Shown in pieces: positions 53,389 through 60,945 of a stretch of 64,000 nucleotides of DNA (within the stretch, counting starts at the first letter, position 1; every line of letters begins with the position of its first letter). Source of the DNA: an uncultured Sphingobacteriaceae bacterium (lineage in GTDB: Bacteria; Bacteroidota; Bacteroidia; Sphingobacteriales; Sphingobacteriaceae); assembly GCA_946480915.1 (NCBI GenBank), contig CAMLLO010000020.1, positions 1-64,000 of the forward strand, written 5' to 3'. Below the pieces are notes generated by a model. The model did no database searches. It saw only the letters and a list, made by a program, of their open reading frames with translations, and was not told the DNA's origin. The position numbers were made by a program, and so were the translations under genes.

Positions 53389-53721
53389 ATGGATCTTTAC
53401 AAAATCAAAATAAACTTTGAAGAACAAGGCCTTGAGTCTATTGAGCTACCTATCGCAGAAGGCGAATCAGTACTTGACGTTTGCCTCGACAATGGAATAG
53501 AGCTTCAACACAACTGTGGCGGCGTTTGCGGTTGCAGTACCTGCCATGTTTATGTAAATAAAGGAATGGATAGCCTTGAGGAAATCTCTGATAAAGAAGA
53601 AGATTTTATCGACCGGGCGGTTAATCCTCGTATAAATTCGCGCTTAGGCTGCCAGTGTGTTGTGATTGATGGCGATATTGAAGTTACATTACCAGACCAA
53701 AACCAGTTTTTAGGACATTAA
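53389..53721 (+). CDS. fdx: 2Fe-2S ferredoxin, adrenodoxin/ISC type
   Basis: A 110-aa electron carrier with the ligand pattern Cys43-x5-Cys49-x2-Cys52 and distal Cys88 (HNCGGVCGCSTCHVYV and RLGCQC). Cys47 and Cys90 are extra. The STCHVYV segment is typical of adrenodoxin/Isc ferredoxins that deliver electrons during iron-sulphur assembly. The iscX gene follows 9 bp later, supporting that role. Confidence 0.9.
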   Translation: MDLYKIKINFEEQGLESIELPIAEGESVLDVCLDNGIELQHNCGGVCGCSTCHVYVNKGMDSLEEISDKEEDFIDRAVNPRINSRLGCQCVVIDGDIEVTLPDQNQFLGH

Positions 53722-53730
53722 TATTCATAT

Positions 53731-53976
53731 ATGAATCAAAATAAATTCGCATTACCCATACATTGGAAAGATCATGAAGACATTGCAATGGGACTTTACG
53801 AGAAGTTTGGTGATGATTTCAACGAGTCGAAAATCTATAGAATTCGCTTTACCGAATTAATGGATTGGGTTCTCAGTCTTCCAAATTTTGCAGATACCCG
53901 CGAAGAATGTAATGAAGGACACCTGGAGCAAATTCAGTCGGCCTGGGTGTATGAATGGAGAGATAACCAGGATTAA
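53731..53976 (+). CDS. iscX: Fe-S assembly protein IscX
   Basis: An 81-aa acidic protein of the IscX/YfhJ family: IHWKDHEDIAMGLYEKFGD, IYRIRFTELMDWVLSLPNF and CNEGHLEQIQSAWVYEWRD match the winged-helix IscX signature (the usual family length is about 66 aa, so it is slightly longer). IscX binds IscS and iron and modulates cluster assembly. It lies directly after the ferredoxin gene, a partial isc operon; iscS, iscU and iscA are not in the window. Confidence 0.88.
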   Translation: MNQNKFALPIHWKDHEDIAMGLYEKFGDDFNESKIYRIRFTELMDWVLSLPNFADTREECNEGHLEQIQSAWVYEWRDNQD

Positions 53977-54136
53977 TGTGCAAATTCTTTGTAAAGCGCT
54001 TTATTAATGTGCAGATGTGCAGATTTTTTAGGAAGAGCTTTACTGATGTGAAGATGTTAGCCTTGCAGGAATAAATTTTATATGCACATCGGTTCAATTT
54101 GCATATTTACACATTAATTTCATTTGCACATTTAAA
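53977..54136. repeat. Octamer-repeat inverted element between iscX and the KdsC-like gene
   Basis: The left arm has ATGTGCAG twice in a row (54007-54022) and GATGTGAA, GATGTTAG near 54045-54060. The right arm has ATTTGCAT, ATTTACAC, ATTAATTT, CATTTGCA, CATTTAAA (54097-54136), an 8-bp period. AATGTGCAGATGTGCAG roughly pairs with the right-arm TTTGCATATTTACACATT, so the unit may form a long imperfect hairpin. Confidence 0.6.
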
Positions 54137-54138
54137 CC

Positions 54139-54675
54139 ATGTTTCTTAGCAAATTAAAAACCATAAAAGCTTTTGTTCTGGATATCGATGGTGTTCTGAC
54201 GGACGCCACCATACACGTAACGGTATCTGGCGAACAATTACGTCGCTTTAATGTACGTGATGGATACGCTATGCAACTGGCTGTGAAAAAGGGTTATTTA
54301 ATTTGTGTCATTTCAGGGGGGAAGTCTCAAAGTGTTATTCTTCGATTAAAAGGATTGGGAATAACAGAAGTACACTTAGGTATTACAAATAAGCTTGAAG
54401 TGTATAATAAATTCCTTCATCAGCATCAGCTCAATCAACATGAGGTGATTTATATGGGTGATGATATTCCGGATATTCCGGTGATGAAAATTGCCGGAGC
54501 CAGTGCTTGTCCCTCTGATGCCGTAGAGGAAGTAAAAGAGATATCAGATTATATCTCAGCCAAAAACGGGGGAGATGGTTGTGTTCGCGATCTCATTGAA
54601 AAAGTATTAAAAGTTCAGGATAATTGGTTCGATATTAATCCTACGGCGCAGGAAGACAGTATTCCATCAATATAA
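54139..54675 (+). CDS. KDO-8-phosphate phosphatase-like HAD hydrolase (KdsC)
   Basis: A 178-aa HAD-superfamily C0 phosphatase. AFVLDIDGVLTDATIHV holds the nucleophile Asp15 and acid/base Asp17; VISGGKSQ is motif II, YMGDDIPDIPVM motif IV, and Lys is expected from LGITNKLEVY. KdsC releases phosphate from KDO-8-phosphate for lipopolysaccharide synthesis; sialic-acid-type phosphatases are close relatives. No kdsA or kdsB lies nearby. It is followed 9 bp later by maf. Confidence 0.85.
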   Translation: MFLSKLKTIKAFVLDIDGVLTDATIHVTVSGEQLRRFNVRDGYAMQLAVKKGYLICVISGGKSQSVILRLKGLGITEVHLGITNKLEVYNKFLHQHQLNQHEVIYMGDDIPDIPVMKIAGASACPSDAVEEVKEISDYISAKNGGDGCVRDLIEKVLKVQDNWFDINPTAQEDSIPSI

Positions 54676-54684
54676 TTTCTCCGG

Positions 54685-55269
54685 ATGAACGTCAACTTTC
54701 CAACAATTATTCTTGCATCAAAATCTCCGCGCAGACAAGAGCTTCTCACCCTTATGAACGTTGATTTTCGGGTGGTTTTGAAAGATGTGGATGAATCTTA
54801 TCCTGAAGGCTTAAGTCCTGCAGAAGTTGCGGTTTACATCGCCGAGATGAAAGCTAAAGCTTTTGATGAATCTTTAAATGAAAATGAACTTGTCCTTACT
54901 GCTGATACCATAGTTTGCGTCGAAGATCAAATTTTAGGCAAACCAAACGACGAAGCTCATGCGTTCGAGATGCTAAGTCTTTTATCAGGCAAAAAGCATG
55001 AAGTTATAACAGGGGTAGCATTTCTTCAAAATCATCGGCTGCATTCTTTTTTTGAGCTTACTGAAGTTTATTTCAGGCCGCTTAGCGCTGATCAGATTAA
55101 CTATTATATTCAAACATATAAACCTTACGACAAAGCCGGTTCATACGGAATTCAGGAATGGGCAGGGTTAGTGGCAATAGAAAAAATTGAAGGTTCTTAC
55201 ACGAATGTTGTGGGACTTCCCACTCACAGAGTGTATGAAGAACTTTTAAAATTCTCCTTAGGATTTTAA
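54685..55269 (+). CDS. maf: Maf-family nucleoside triphosphate pyrophosphatase
   Basis: A 194-aa house-cleaning NTPase. IILASKSPRRQELL at the N-terminus is the Maf signature, ADTIVCVED and KPNDEAHAFEMLSLLSGKKHEVITG follow, and the C-terminus has YDKAGSYGIQEWAGLVAIEKIEGSYTNVVGLP. Such proteins hydrolyse dTTP, UTP or modified pyrimidine nucleotides and affect septum formation. It probably shares an operon with the KdsC-like gene. The convergent ppx gene begins 12 bp after its stop, with a poly-T tract between. Confidence 0.93.
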   Translation: MNVNFPTIILASKSPRRQELLTLMNVDFRVVLKDVDESYPEGLSPAEVAVYIAEMKAKAFDESLNENELVLTADTIVCVEDQILGKPNDEAHAFEMLSLLSGKKHEVITGVAFLQNHRLHSFFELTEVYFRPLSADQINYYIQTYKPYDKAGSYGIQEWAGLVAIEKIEGSYTNVVGLPTHRVYEELLKFSLGF

Positions 55270-55281
55270 TTTTTTTTCAGT

Positions 55282-56196
55282 TTACTTCAGCAGAAGGCCC
55301 TCTTTCAATGCATACACACTCAATTTAGCTGATTCAATGTTTAATTTATCGATAATGTATTTGGTGAGAAGGGATGCTACCACAATCATATCTTTCCTGA
55401 CGGATAAAATAGCGTCATTCGTCAAACGCTCCTGATGTGTTGAGCTGAGTATATCTTCGATTATTAAGTTCAATTGATTGAGATCGAACTCAAATGACTT
55501 ATTAGTGTCAATCGGCATACTCTTAGATTTCACCTGGCAAAGGGCAGCGAAAGTTTCAAATGCACCGGCTGAGCCGATAAGAACCTTTGGCTTATATTTT
55601 AATGAGAAACTAAATAAATCTGTAAGTACACTATCAAGATGTGTAATGATGACTTTTTTATCATCATTTGAGATCGGATCTGAATGATGAAACATGGCCA
55701 TTAACTTTGCTGCGCCTATGGGATAGCTTTTTTTCCATACAATACCTTGTCCATTGGCAAAAATAAACTCCACACTTCCTCCGCCAATATCCATAATTAC
55801 AGAGTTATCATCTAAATGAATTGCTTGCCGAACACCCTGATAAATTAAATCCGCTTCCCTTTCTCCATCAATAATTTCAATTTGTATTCCGGTTTTATTT
55901 TTAACCTGTTGGATAAAATCAGGGCCATTAAGCGCAGTTCGAAAAGCTGCGGTCCCTACCGCTTTTATGATATCGACCTTGTGTTCCAGAATGATCGAGC
56001 TAAACTCGGACAGCGCTTTCAATCCCCTTTGAAAGGCAGCTTCAGTAATTTTTCCGCTGTTAATTCCCCCTTCACCGATCTTTACATGTTTCTGATCGGC
56101 CAAAACAATTTGTTGAATCAACCCCTGATCGATGTCAGCAATTATTAAATGAAAAGTATTAGTGCCCAAATCGAGGGCAGCAATGCGTTGAGACAT
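55282..56196 (-). CDS. Ppx/GppA-family exopolyphosphatase
   Basis: A 304-aa ASKHA-fold phosphatase hydrolysing polyphosphate or pppGpp. AALDLGTNTFHLIIADI is the first phosphate-binding motif, FRTALNGPDFI and IEIIDGEREADLIYQGV are conserved in the family, and VIMDIGGGSVEFIFANG is the second nucleotide-binding motif. It is the short form lacking the C-terminal HD-like domains. It is followed (5 bp upstream on this strand) by an ABC exporter permease gene. Confidence 0.9.
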   Translation of the reverse strand: MSQRIAALDLGTNTFHLIIADIDQGLIQQIVLADQKHVKIGEGGINSGKITEAAFQRGLKALSEFSSIILEHKVDIIKAVGTAAFRTALNGPDFIQQVKNKTGIQIEIIDGEREADLIYQGVRQAIHLDDNSVIMDIGGGSVEFIFANGQGIVWKKSYPIGAAKLMAMFHHSDPISNDDKKVIITHLDSVLTDLFSFSLKYKPKVLIGSAGAFETFAALCQVKSKSMPIDTNKSFEFDLNQLNLIIEDILSSTHQERLTNDAILSVRKDMIVVASLLTKYIIDKLNIESAKLSVYALKEGLLLK

Positions 56197-56200
56197 GACA

Positions 56201-57427
56201 TTATTCTTTGTACATAAACCATTTAATCAACTCTCTGTAGCTGGTTTTTTTGCCATACATTAAAATGCCTACCCGATAGATTCGTGCTGCTATCCAGGTG
56301 GTGAAAATAAAACCGGCAACTAAAATGGTGACAGACAGATATAATTCCCATTCGGGCACGCCAAACGGAACTCGAACCATCATAGCAATAGGAGAGGTGA
56401 ACGGAATCATGCTAAGCCAGAATGACAAGGAGCTGCCAGGGTTATTCACAATAAAACTAAAAGCCATTATGTAAGTAAATAATAAAGGTAATGTTATCGG
56501 GAACATAAACTGCTGGGTTTCGGTTTCGTTATCCACTGCTGAACCAACTGCCGCAAATAAAGCACTGTAAAGCAGATAACCTCCCAAAAAGTATATTAAA
56601 AAAGTAACCAATATATAGCCGACAGGTATTGTCTGTATTGCAGTCAAAATAGTAGGTGGTAATATTTCAGCGCTTGTGAACTTAGTGGCCAGAACTGATA
56701 ATATTATCCAGAGTAAGAACTGTGTTAAGCCAACCATCCCAATTCCTACAATCTTTCCCATCATTAATTGAAATGGTTTCACAGATGATATAATTACTTC
56801 AACTATCCGGCTGGTTTTTTCTTCGATAACGCCACGCATTACTTGGGCACCATAGATGAAAAGACTTAAATAAATTAAAATTGCCGCCGAAAAACTTATC
56901 GCATAAGCCGCCGAAGCATCACTTTCCTTTTCGCCTTCATCTGTAAGCTCTTTGTATTCGATAGAAACATTCGGCTTTATACTCTCAAGTGTTTCAATGT
57001 CTATTCCGGCATCCTTTAATTGTTTATAGCGAAGTATATTATTTATCTGATTTCCTATTTCACTCATAACGAACATAGGGGCCTTTTTTTCGGATACGAG
57101 CTGTACTTTGCCATTTTGTTCAACGTTTTGCGGGATATACAGCACAAAAGTCGCGTTAGCTCGGGCAGTGTTCTTCGCTTCTTTCAAACTTTCCGAACTT
57201 GAAGAGAAGACCAGTCCTTTACTGTTTTTGAATTCCTTGCTAAAAATCCCACTATCATCCACTACACTCACCTCTGTCACAGAGTCTCCACCGGTCTGGG
57301 TGAGATAAGCTACCAAACCTGTCATCCCTAAAAATAGAAGTGGAACCAAGAAGGTCATTAAAAGGAAGCTTTTCTTTTTAACACGGCTCAGATATTCTCG
57401 CTTTATGATGAGTAAGGTCTTACGCAT
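56201..57427 (-). CDS. ABC-2-type transporter permease (NatB-like)
   Basis: A 408-aa membrane protein: one N-terminal helix, a large extracytoplasmic loop (about 45-175), then about five helices from residue 175 on (SFSAAILIYLSLFIYGAQVMRGVIEEKTSRIVEVIISSVKP). This is the ABC2_membrane_3 pattern. The partner ATPase gene overlaps by eight bases upstream. Together they form a NatAB-like exporter (sodium, drug or peptide); substrate not readable. The loop lies where a substrate-binding domain would be expected. Confidence 0.88.
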   Translation of the reverse strand: MRKTLLIIKREYLSRVKKKSFLLMTFLVPLLFLGMTGLVAYLTQTGGDSVTEVSVVDDSGIFSKEFKNSKGLVFSSSSESLKEAKNTARANATFVLYIPQNVEQNGKVQLVSEKKAPMFVMSEIGNQINNILRYKQLKDAGIDIETLESIKPNVSIEYKELTDEGEKESDASAAYAISFSAAILIYLSLFIYGAQVMRGVIEEKTSRIVEVIISSVKPFQLMMGKIVGIGMVGLTQFLLWIILSVLATKFTSAEILPPTILTAIQTIPVGYILVTFLIYFLGGYLLYSALFAAVGSAVDNETETQQFMFPITLPLLFTYIMAFSFIVNNPGSSLSFWLSMIPFTSPIAMMVRVPFGVPEWELYLSVTILVAGFIFTTWIAARIYRVGILMYGKKTSYRELIKWFMYKE

Positions 57428-58331
57428 GATGAATACCCTTTACTTGTTGAATGAAAATATCATTAATTGTCGGAATTACTTCTCTGATCTGGTGTATTTC
57501 GACCAGCGGAATTAAATATTGCAGTGTATCATTGACACTTATATTTTCCTTTAATTGTAGGGTTACTTCACTGGTATCTTCTAAATTTCTTCTATCTAGT
57601 ACGTTAAAAAGATTAGTGCCCAAAGAGGTTAGCTCTTCACCGCGGTATTCAATACAATATATATTACTTCGGTATGAGTTTTTGATATCCTTTAAGCTGC
57701 CATCGAGAATTTTCTTTGCTTTATTTATCAGAGCGATGCTATCGCAAAGTTGCTCGACAGATTCCATGCGGTGAGTTGAGAATATAATCGTTGCTCCTTG
57801 CTTATTTAATTCAAGGATCTCATTTTTTATAACTTCTGCATTGATTGGATCAAATCCTGAAAAGGGCTCGTCTAATATTATCAGTTCTGGTTTATGAATC
57901 ACGGTTGCCACAAATTGAACTTTCTGCTGCATTCCCTTACTAAGATCTTCGACTTTCTTTTTCCACCAGTCCTGCATCTCCATTTTCGCAAACCAATAGT
58001 TACAACGGGCCAGAGCATCCTTTTTACTAAGACCCTTTAATTGAGCCAGATAAATCATTTGCTCTCCGATCTGCATTTTCTTGTACAGCCCACGTTCTTC
58101 AGGTAAATACCCTATGATATTAATGTGGGATGGATTTAGGCGAACACCATTAATGTAAATAGTACCTTCATCCGGAGCTGTAATCTGATTAATAATTCGA
58201 ATCAGGGATGTTTTCCCCGCACCATTTGGACCTAATAAACCAAATATGCTTCCTCTTTTAACTTCAAGACTTACATGATCAAGAGCTCTGTGGCCAGCAT
58301 ACTGCTTTACAATATTTTCGATTTTCAGCAT
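57420..58331 (-). CDS. ABC transporter ATP-binding protein (NatA-like)
   Basis: A 303-aa ATPase with Walker A GPNGAGKTS (about 38-46), signature LSKGMQQKV, Walker B LIILDEPFSGFD and His-switch STHRM. The C-terminal 70 residues are a DUF4162-type domain found in NatA-like exporters. Its end overlaps the permease gene start by eight bases, so the two are translationally coupled. A lone receiver-domain gene is the next minus-strand gene upstream. Confidence 0.92.
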   Translation of the reverse strand: MLKIENIVKQYAGHRALDHVSLEVKRGSIFGLLGPNGAGKTSLIRIINQITAPDEGTIYINGVRLNPSHINIIGYLPEERGLYKKMQIGEQMIYLAQLKGLSKKDALARCNYWFAKMEMQDWWKKKVEDLSKGMQQKVQFVATVIHKPELIILDEPFSGFDPINAEVIKNEILELNKQGATIIFSTHRMESVEQLCDSIALINKAKKILDGSLKDIKNSYRSNIYCIEYRGEELTSLGTNLFNVLDRRNLEDTSEVTLQLKENISVNDTLQYLIPLVEIHQIREVIPTINDIFIQQVKGIHHA

Positions 58332-58371
58332 AGTTGAATAGCTCGGGAGAATACAGCATGGAACGTTTTCG

Positions 58372-58737
58372 TCAAGAAGATAGGGTATGAAGTAAAGTTG
58401 TAATATCCGATGGTTTTAATGGTTTCACCAGAAATGTATACACATTCGGAAAATTATAAGATTCTCCATGATCATCGGCACTGGTTGACGAGGTGAGAAT
58501 AATAACTTTATGATCCAGATCTCTTTTTTGCATCTTATCTAGAAATTGCCATCCATCCATCAACGGCATGTTCAAATCAAGGAAGATGAAATCAGGATTT
58601 AGCTCCGTTATTAATTCTAAGCCGCGAACAGGATCATTACACTCATACACAGTTGTTTCCGGAGACACCTGATTGATTAATTTTCTGACAATAAAAGTAG
58701 ATATTTCTATATCATCAATTACGAGAACGGTATTCAT
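58372..58737 (-). CDS. Single-domain response regulator (CheY-like)
   Basis: A 121-aa receiver domain without an output domain. The acidic pair Asp8-Asp9, phospho-acceptor Asp54 (IFLDLNMP), Thr82 (ILTSS) and Lys105 (LVKPL) are all present, so phosphorylation is possible. It likely relays a phosphoryl group or interacts with another protein. No sensor kinase lies nearby. Minus-strand, 40 bp from the ABC ATPase gene, but with its own start region. Confidence 0.9.
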   Translation of the reverse strand: MNTVLVIDDIEISTFIVRKLINQVSPETTVYECNDPVRGLELITELNPDFIFLDLNMPLMDGWQFLDKMQKRDLDHKVIILTSSTSADDHGESYNFPNVYTFLVKPLKPSDITTLLHTLSS

Positions 58738-58853
58738 TGTGATTTGAAAGGTTTTAGAATTTAAGAATCTAAGGTAATTTTTTTATTGAAAATAAGTAAT
58801 AGGGAGCAGCGATTTTATTTTTAGTTTCGCCAAATATCAAACAGATCACACCA

Positions 58854-58861
58854 TAATTTTG
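58854..58861 (+). promoter_or_regulatory. -7 element abutting the ddl start codon
   Basis: TAATTTTG ends one base before the ATG at 58863. If used, the transcript would begin at or inside the start codon, so ddl could be leaderless, or another promoter is used. Confidence 0.4.
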
Positions 58862-58862
58862 C

Positions 58863-59846
58863 ATGAAAAAGAAAATTGCGTTAGTAACAGGAGGATTTAC
58901 AGGCGAATCGGTTATATCACTGAAAAGTGCTGAAGTTATTGATAGAAATTTAGACCGGGAAAAGTTTGACGTTTTCAAAGTGATTATTACACCGGAAAGC
59001 TGGTTTTACGAACAAGGCGGGGCTATGTATGAAATTGACAGGAATGATTTTTCATTAAATGTTCAAGGTCAAAAAATCCTTTTTGATTGCATTTTCATCG
59101 GTTTACATGGCTCGCCTGGCGAGGATGGCAAACTTCAGGGTTATTTTGATATGCTTGGCCTCTCATACACAACATGTGATGCTTTAACCTCTGCCATAAC
59201 AATGAATAAAGGTTATACTAAAGCTATTGTTAATGGTGTAAAAGATTTAAATATCGCACGCTCGGTGCAACTGTTTTCTAACACCTCAGAAACATCAACC
59301 GAAATATTGGCAGAACTCAATTTGCCACTGTTTGTAAAGCCCAATAATGGTGGAAGCAGCATTGGCATGAGTAAAGTAAAATCGGCCGGCGAACTGCCGG
59401 AAGCTTTAGAAAAAGCATTCAAGGAGGATACTCAGGTTTTGGTGGAAGAATATATCAAGGGCAGAGAATTCACTATCGGCGTATATAAAGGATATGATGG
59501 GATTAAAGTTCTTCCTGCAACAGAAATTGTTACTTCCAAAGAGTTTTTCGACTTTGAAGCTAAATATACAAGCGGAGTAACAGAAGAAATTACGCCGGGC
59601 AGAATGTCTGACGAGGAGAAACACAGAGTGGAAACAGTTGTACAGGAGACTTACAGAAAATTAAACTGCAGGGGTGTAGTACGGATCGATTACATTCTTG
59701 AGGAAACAAGCGGCAAATTCTTTTTTATAGAGGTGAACACGGTGCCCGGACAAACCGAAAATAGCATTATTCCACAACAGGTAAGAGCAATAGGCAGAAC
59801 GATTAAAGATTTTTACACCGAGTTGATTGAAGTTGCCATTAAATAG
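58863..59846 (+). CDS. ddl: D-alanine-D-alanine ligase
   Basis: A 327-aa cytoplasmic ATP-grasp ligase making D-Ala-D-Ala for peptidoglycan. IALVTGGFTGESVISLKSAEVID at the N-terminus (with E near residue 15), the ATP-lid LFVKPNNGGSSIGMSKV, LVEEYIKGREFTIGVY, and RIDYILEE plus IEVNTVPGQTENSIIPQQ with metal ligands at the C-terminus identify it. MNKGYTKAIV is the substrate loop region. Length and order are typical. No resistance-type changes are recognised. Confidence 0.93.
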   Translation: MKKKIALVTGGFTGESVISLKSAEVIDRNLDREKFDVFKVIITPESWFYEQGGAMYEIDRNDFSLNVQGQKILFDCIFIGLHGSPGEDGKLQGYFDMLGLSYTTCDALTSAITMNKGYTKAIVNGVKDLNIARSVQLFSNTSETSTEILAELNLPLFVKPNNGGSSIGMSKVKSAGELPEALEKAFKEDTQVLVEEYIKGREFTIGVYKGYDGIKVLPATEIVTSKEFFDFEAKYTSGVTEEITPGRMSDEEKHRVETVVQETYRKLNCRGVVRIDYILEETSGKFFFIEVNTVPGQTENSIIPQQVRAIGRTIKDFYTELIEVAIK

Positions 59847-59855
59847 AACTTCACT

Positions 59856-59920
59856 AGTGGTCAGTTCATTGGTGAATTAAGGAAAAACAATCTGACTTTT
59901 TATACTAATGAACTGTCCAC
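59856..59920. repeat. Inverted repeat between ddl and thioesterase genes
   Basis: GTGGTCAGTTCATTGGT (59856-59872) and ACTAATGAACTGTCCAC (59904-59920) pair over 17 positions with one mismatch and one G-T pair around a 31-nt loop. The arms also show a 7-bp-like period (ACTAGTG, GTCAGTT, CATTGGT, GAATTAA). It sits between convergent genes and may act as a terminator for both, though no long T run follows. Confidence 0.65.
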
Positions 59921-59935
59921 AAAGAAACTAATAGA

Positions 59936-60358
59936 CTAAATAGAATACTTCTCAATCATTTCTTCGGTAATTTTCATACCCCGCCCGGTTTTAATGTCAA
60001 TCAGAACATAGTCAAACCAGCCGTCGCTGCATATTTTGCCTGTTTTTAAACTTGAAATTTCAAATTTAACTTTGCTGCTTTTTTCATCCATTGAAATAAT
60101 CCAGGTAGTTACAGTAAAACTCTCGCCGAGTGTCAAAGGTCTTTTAAACTCAACGTGGGCGGTTTTGACAACCCAACCGTATCCCATTTCCATGAAATCT
60201 TCCATTGACATACCATAACAAGTTTCCATCTGTTCATAACGGGCCGCCAATACGTAATCCAGATACTTGCTATTATGTACATGGTTAAACATATCGATAT
60301 CATCGGGTCTGACTTTAAGTTCCGTAGTAAACTTGCTATATTCTTTATGCTTGTCCAT
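59936..60358 (-). CDS. 4-hydroxybenzoyl-CoA-thioesterase-type acyl-CoA thioesterase
   Basis: A 140-aa hotdog-fold protein. ELKVRPDDIDMFNHVHNSKYLDYVLAARYEQM has the catalytic Asp region of the 4HBT (YbgC-like) family, followed by VVKTAHVEFKRPLTLGESFTVTTWI. The substrate is probably a short or medium acyl-CoA. Single gene on the minus strand, convergent with ddl. Confidence 0.88.
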   Translation of the reverse strand: MDKHKEYSKFTTELKVRPDDIDMFNHVHNSKYLDYVLAARYEQMETCYGMSMEDFMEMGYGWVVKTAHVEFKRPLTLGESFTVTTWIISMDEKSSKVKFEISSLKTGKICSDGWFDYVLIDIKTGRGMKITEEMIEKYSI

Positions 60359-60489
60359 TAAAGGTTATTCTCTAAAACTAAATCGAAAGATTTTTTTTGC
60401 CAAAATTAGTAATACTTTCAGTTTGAGCAATCTTCTATTGGGTAGCATTAAGTAAGGTATTAATTATTTTTTTAATCAATTACATTCGC

Positions 60490-60497
60490 TACCTTTG
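60490..60497 (+). promoter_or_regulatory. -7 element of rpsO
   Basis: TACCTTTG matches TAnnTTTG, 45 bp before the chosen rpsO start, leaving a leader of about 40 nt that could host autoregulation by S15. Confidence 0.55.
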
Positions 60498-60542
60498 CAG
60501 CTAATTAACAAAATATTTAATCGCTTTAATATTATTCACGTA

Positions 60543-60821
60543 ATGTATTTAAGTACAGAGTACAAGGCAGAAATTTTTGCCAAACACGGTAAAGGTGCAA
60601 CTGATACTGGTTCTACCGAAGGTCAGGTAGCATTATTTACTTCTCGTATTGCTCATTTAACAGGGCATTTAAAGAAAAACAAAAAAGATTTTTCTACGCA
60701 ATTAGCTCTTCAGAAACTAGTTGGTAAGCGTCGCGGTTTACTTGCTTATTTGTACAAGAAAGATATCAACAGGTATCGTGCTATCATCAAAGCTTTAGAG
60801 TTAAGAGATATTATTAAATAA
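60543..60821 (+). CDS. rpsO: Ribosomal protein S15
   Basis: A 92-aa small-subunit protein binding 16S rRNA. I start at ATG 60543 (MYLSTEYKAEIFAKHG), since an upstream ATG would overlap the likely transcription start and add a non-homologous leader. GSTEGQVALFTSRIAHLTGHLKKNKKDFSTQ and LVGKRRGLLAYLYKKDINRYRAIIKAL are family signatures. It is followed by a strong terminator and then pnp, the rpsO-pnp order common in bacteria. Confidence 0.95.
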   Translation: MYLSTEYKAEIFAKHGKGATDTGSTEGQVALFTSRIAHLTGHLKKNKKDFSTQLALQKLVGKRRGLLAYLYKKDINRYRAIIKALELRDIIK

Positions 60822-60838
60822 TCTTTTAAAAAAAGTTT

Positions 60839-60872
60839 AAAAGCCATCCTATAAGGGTGGCTTTTTTTTTAA
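60839..60872 (+). terminator. Intrinsic terminator or attenuator between rpsO and pnp
   Basis: AAAAGCCATCC (60839-60849) pairs with GGGTGGCTTTT (60855-60865, one G-T pair), followed by more T. It separates rpsO from pnp, so pnp probably has its own promoter or receives read-through. Confidence 0.85.
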
Positions 60873-60945
60873 CTTCGCCAATAAAATTTTTTAATAAATT
60901 TCGATGCGTTATTAAAGAGGAAAAGCGCATCATTACTGAAAACAA

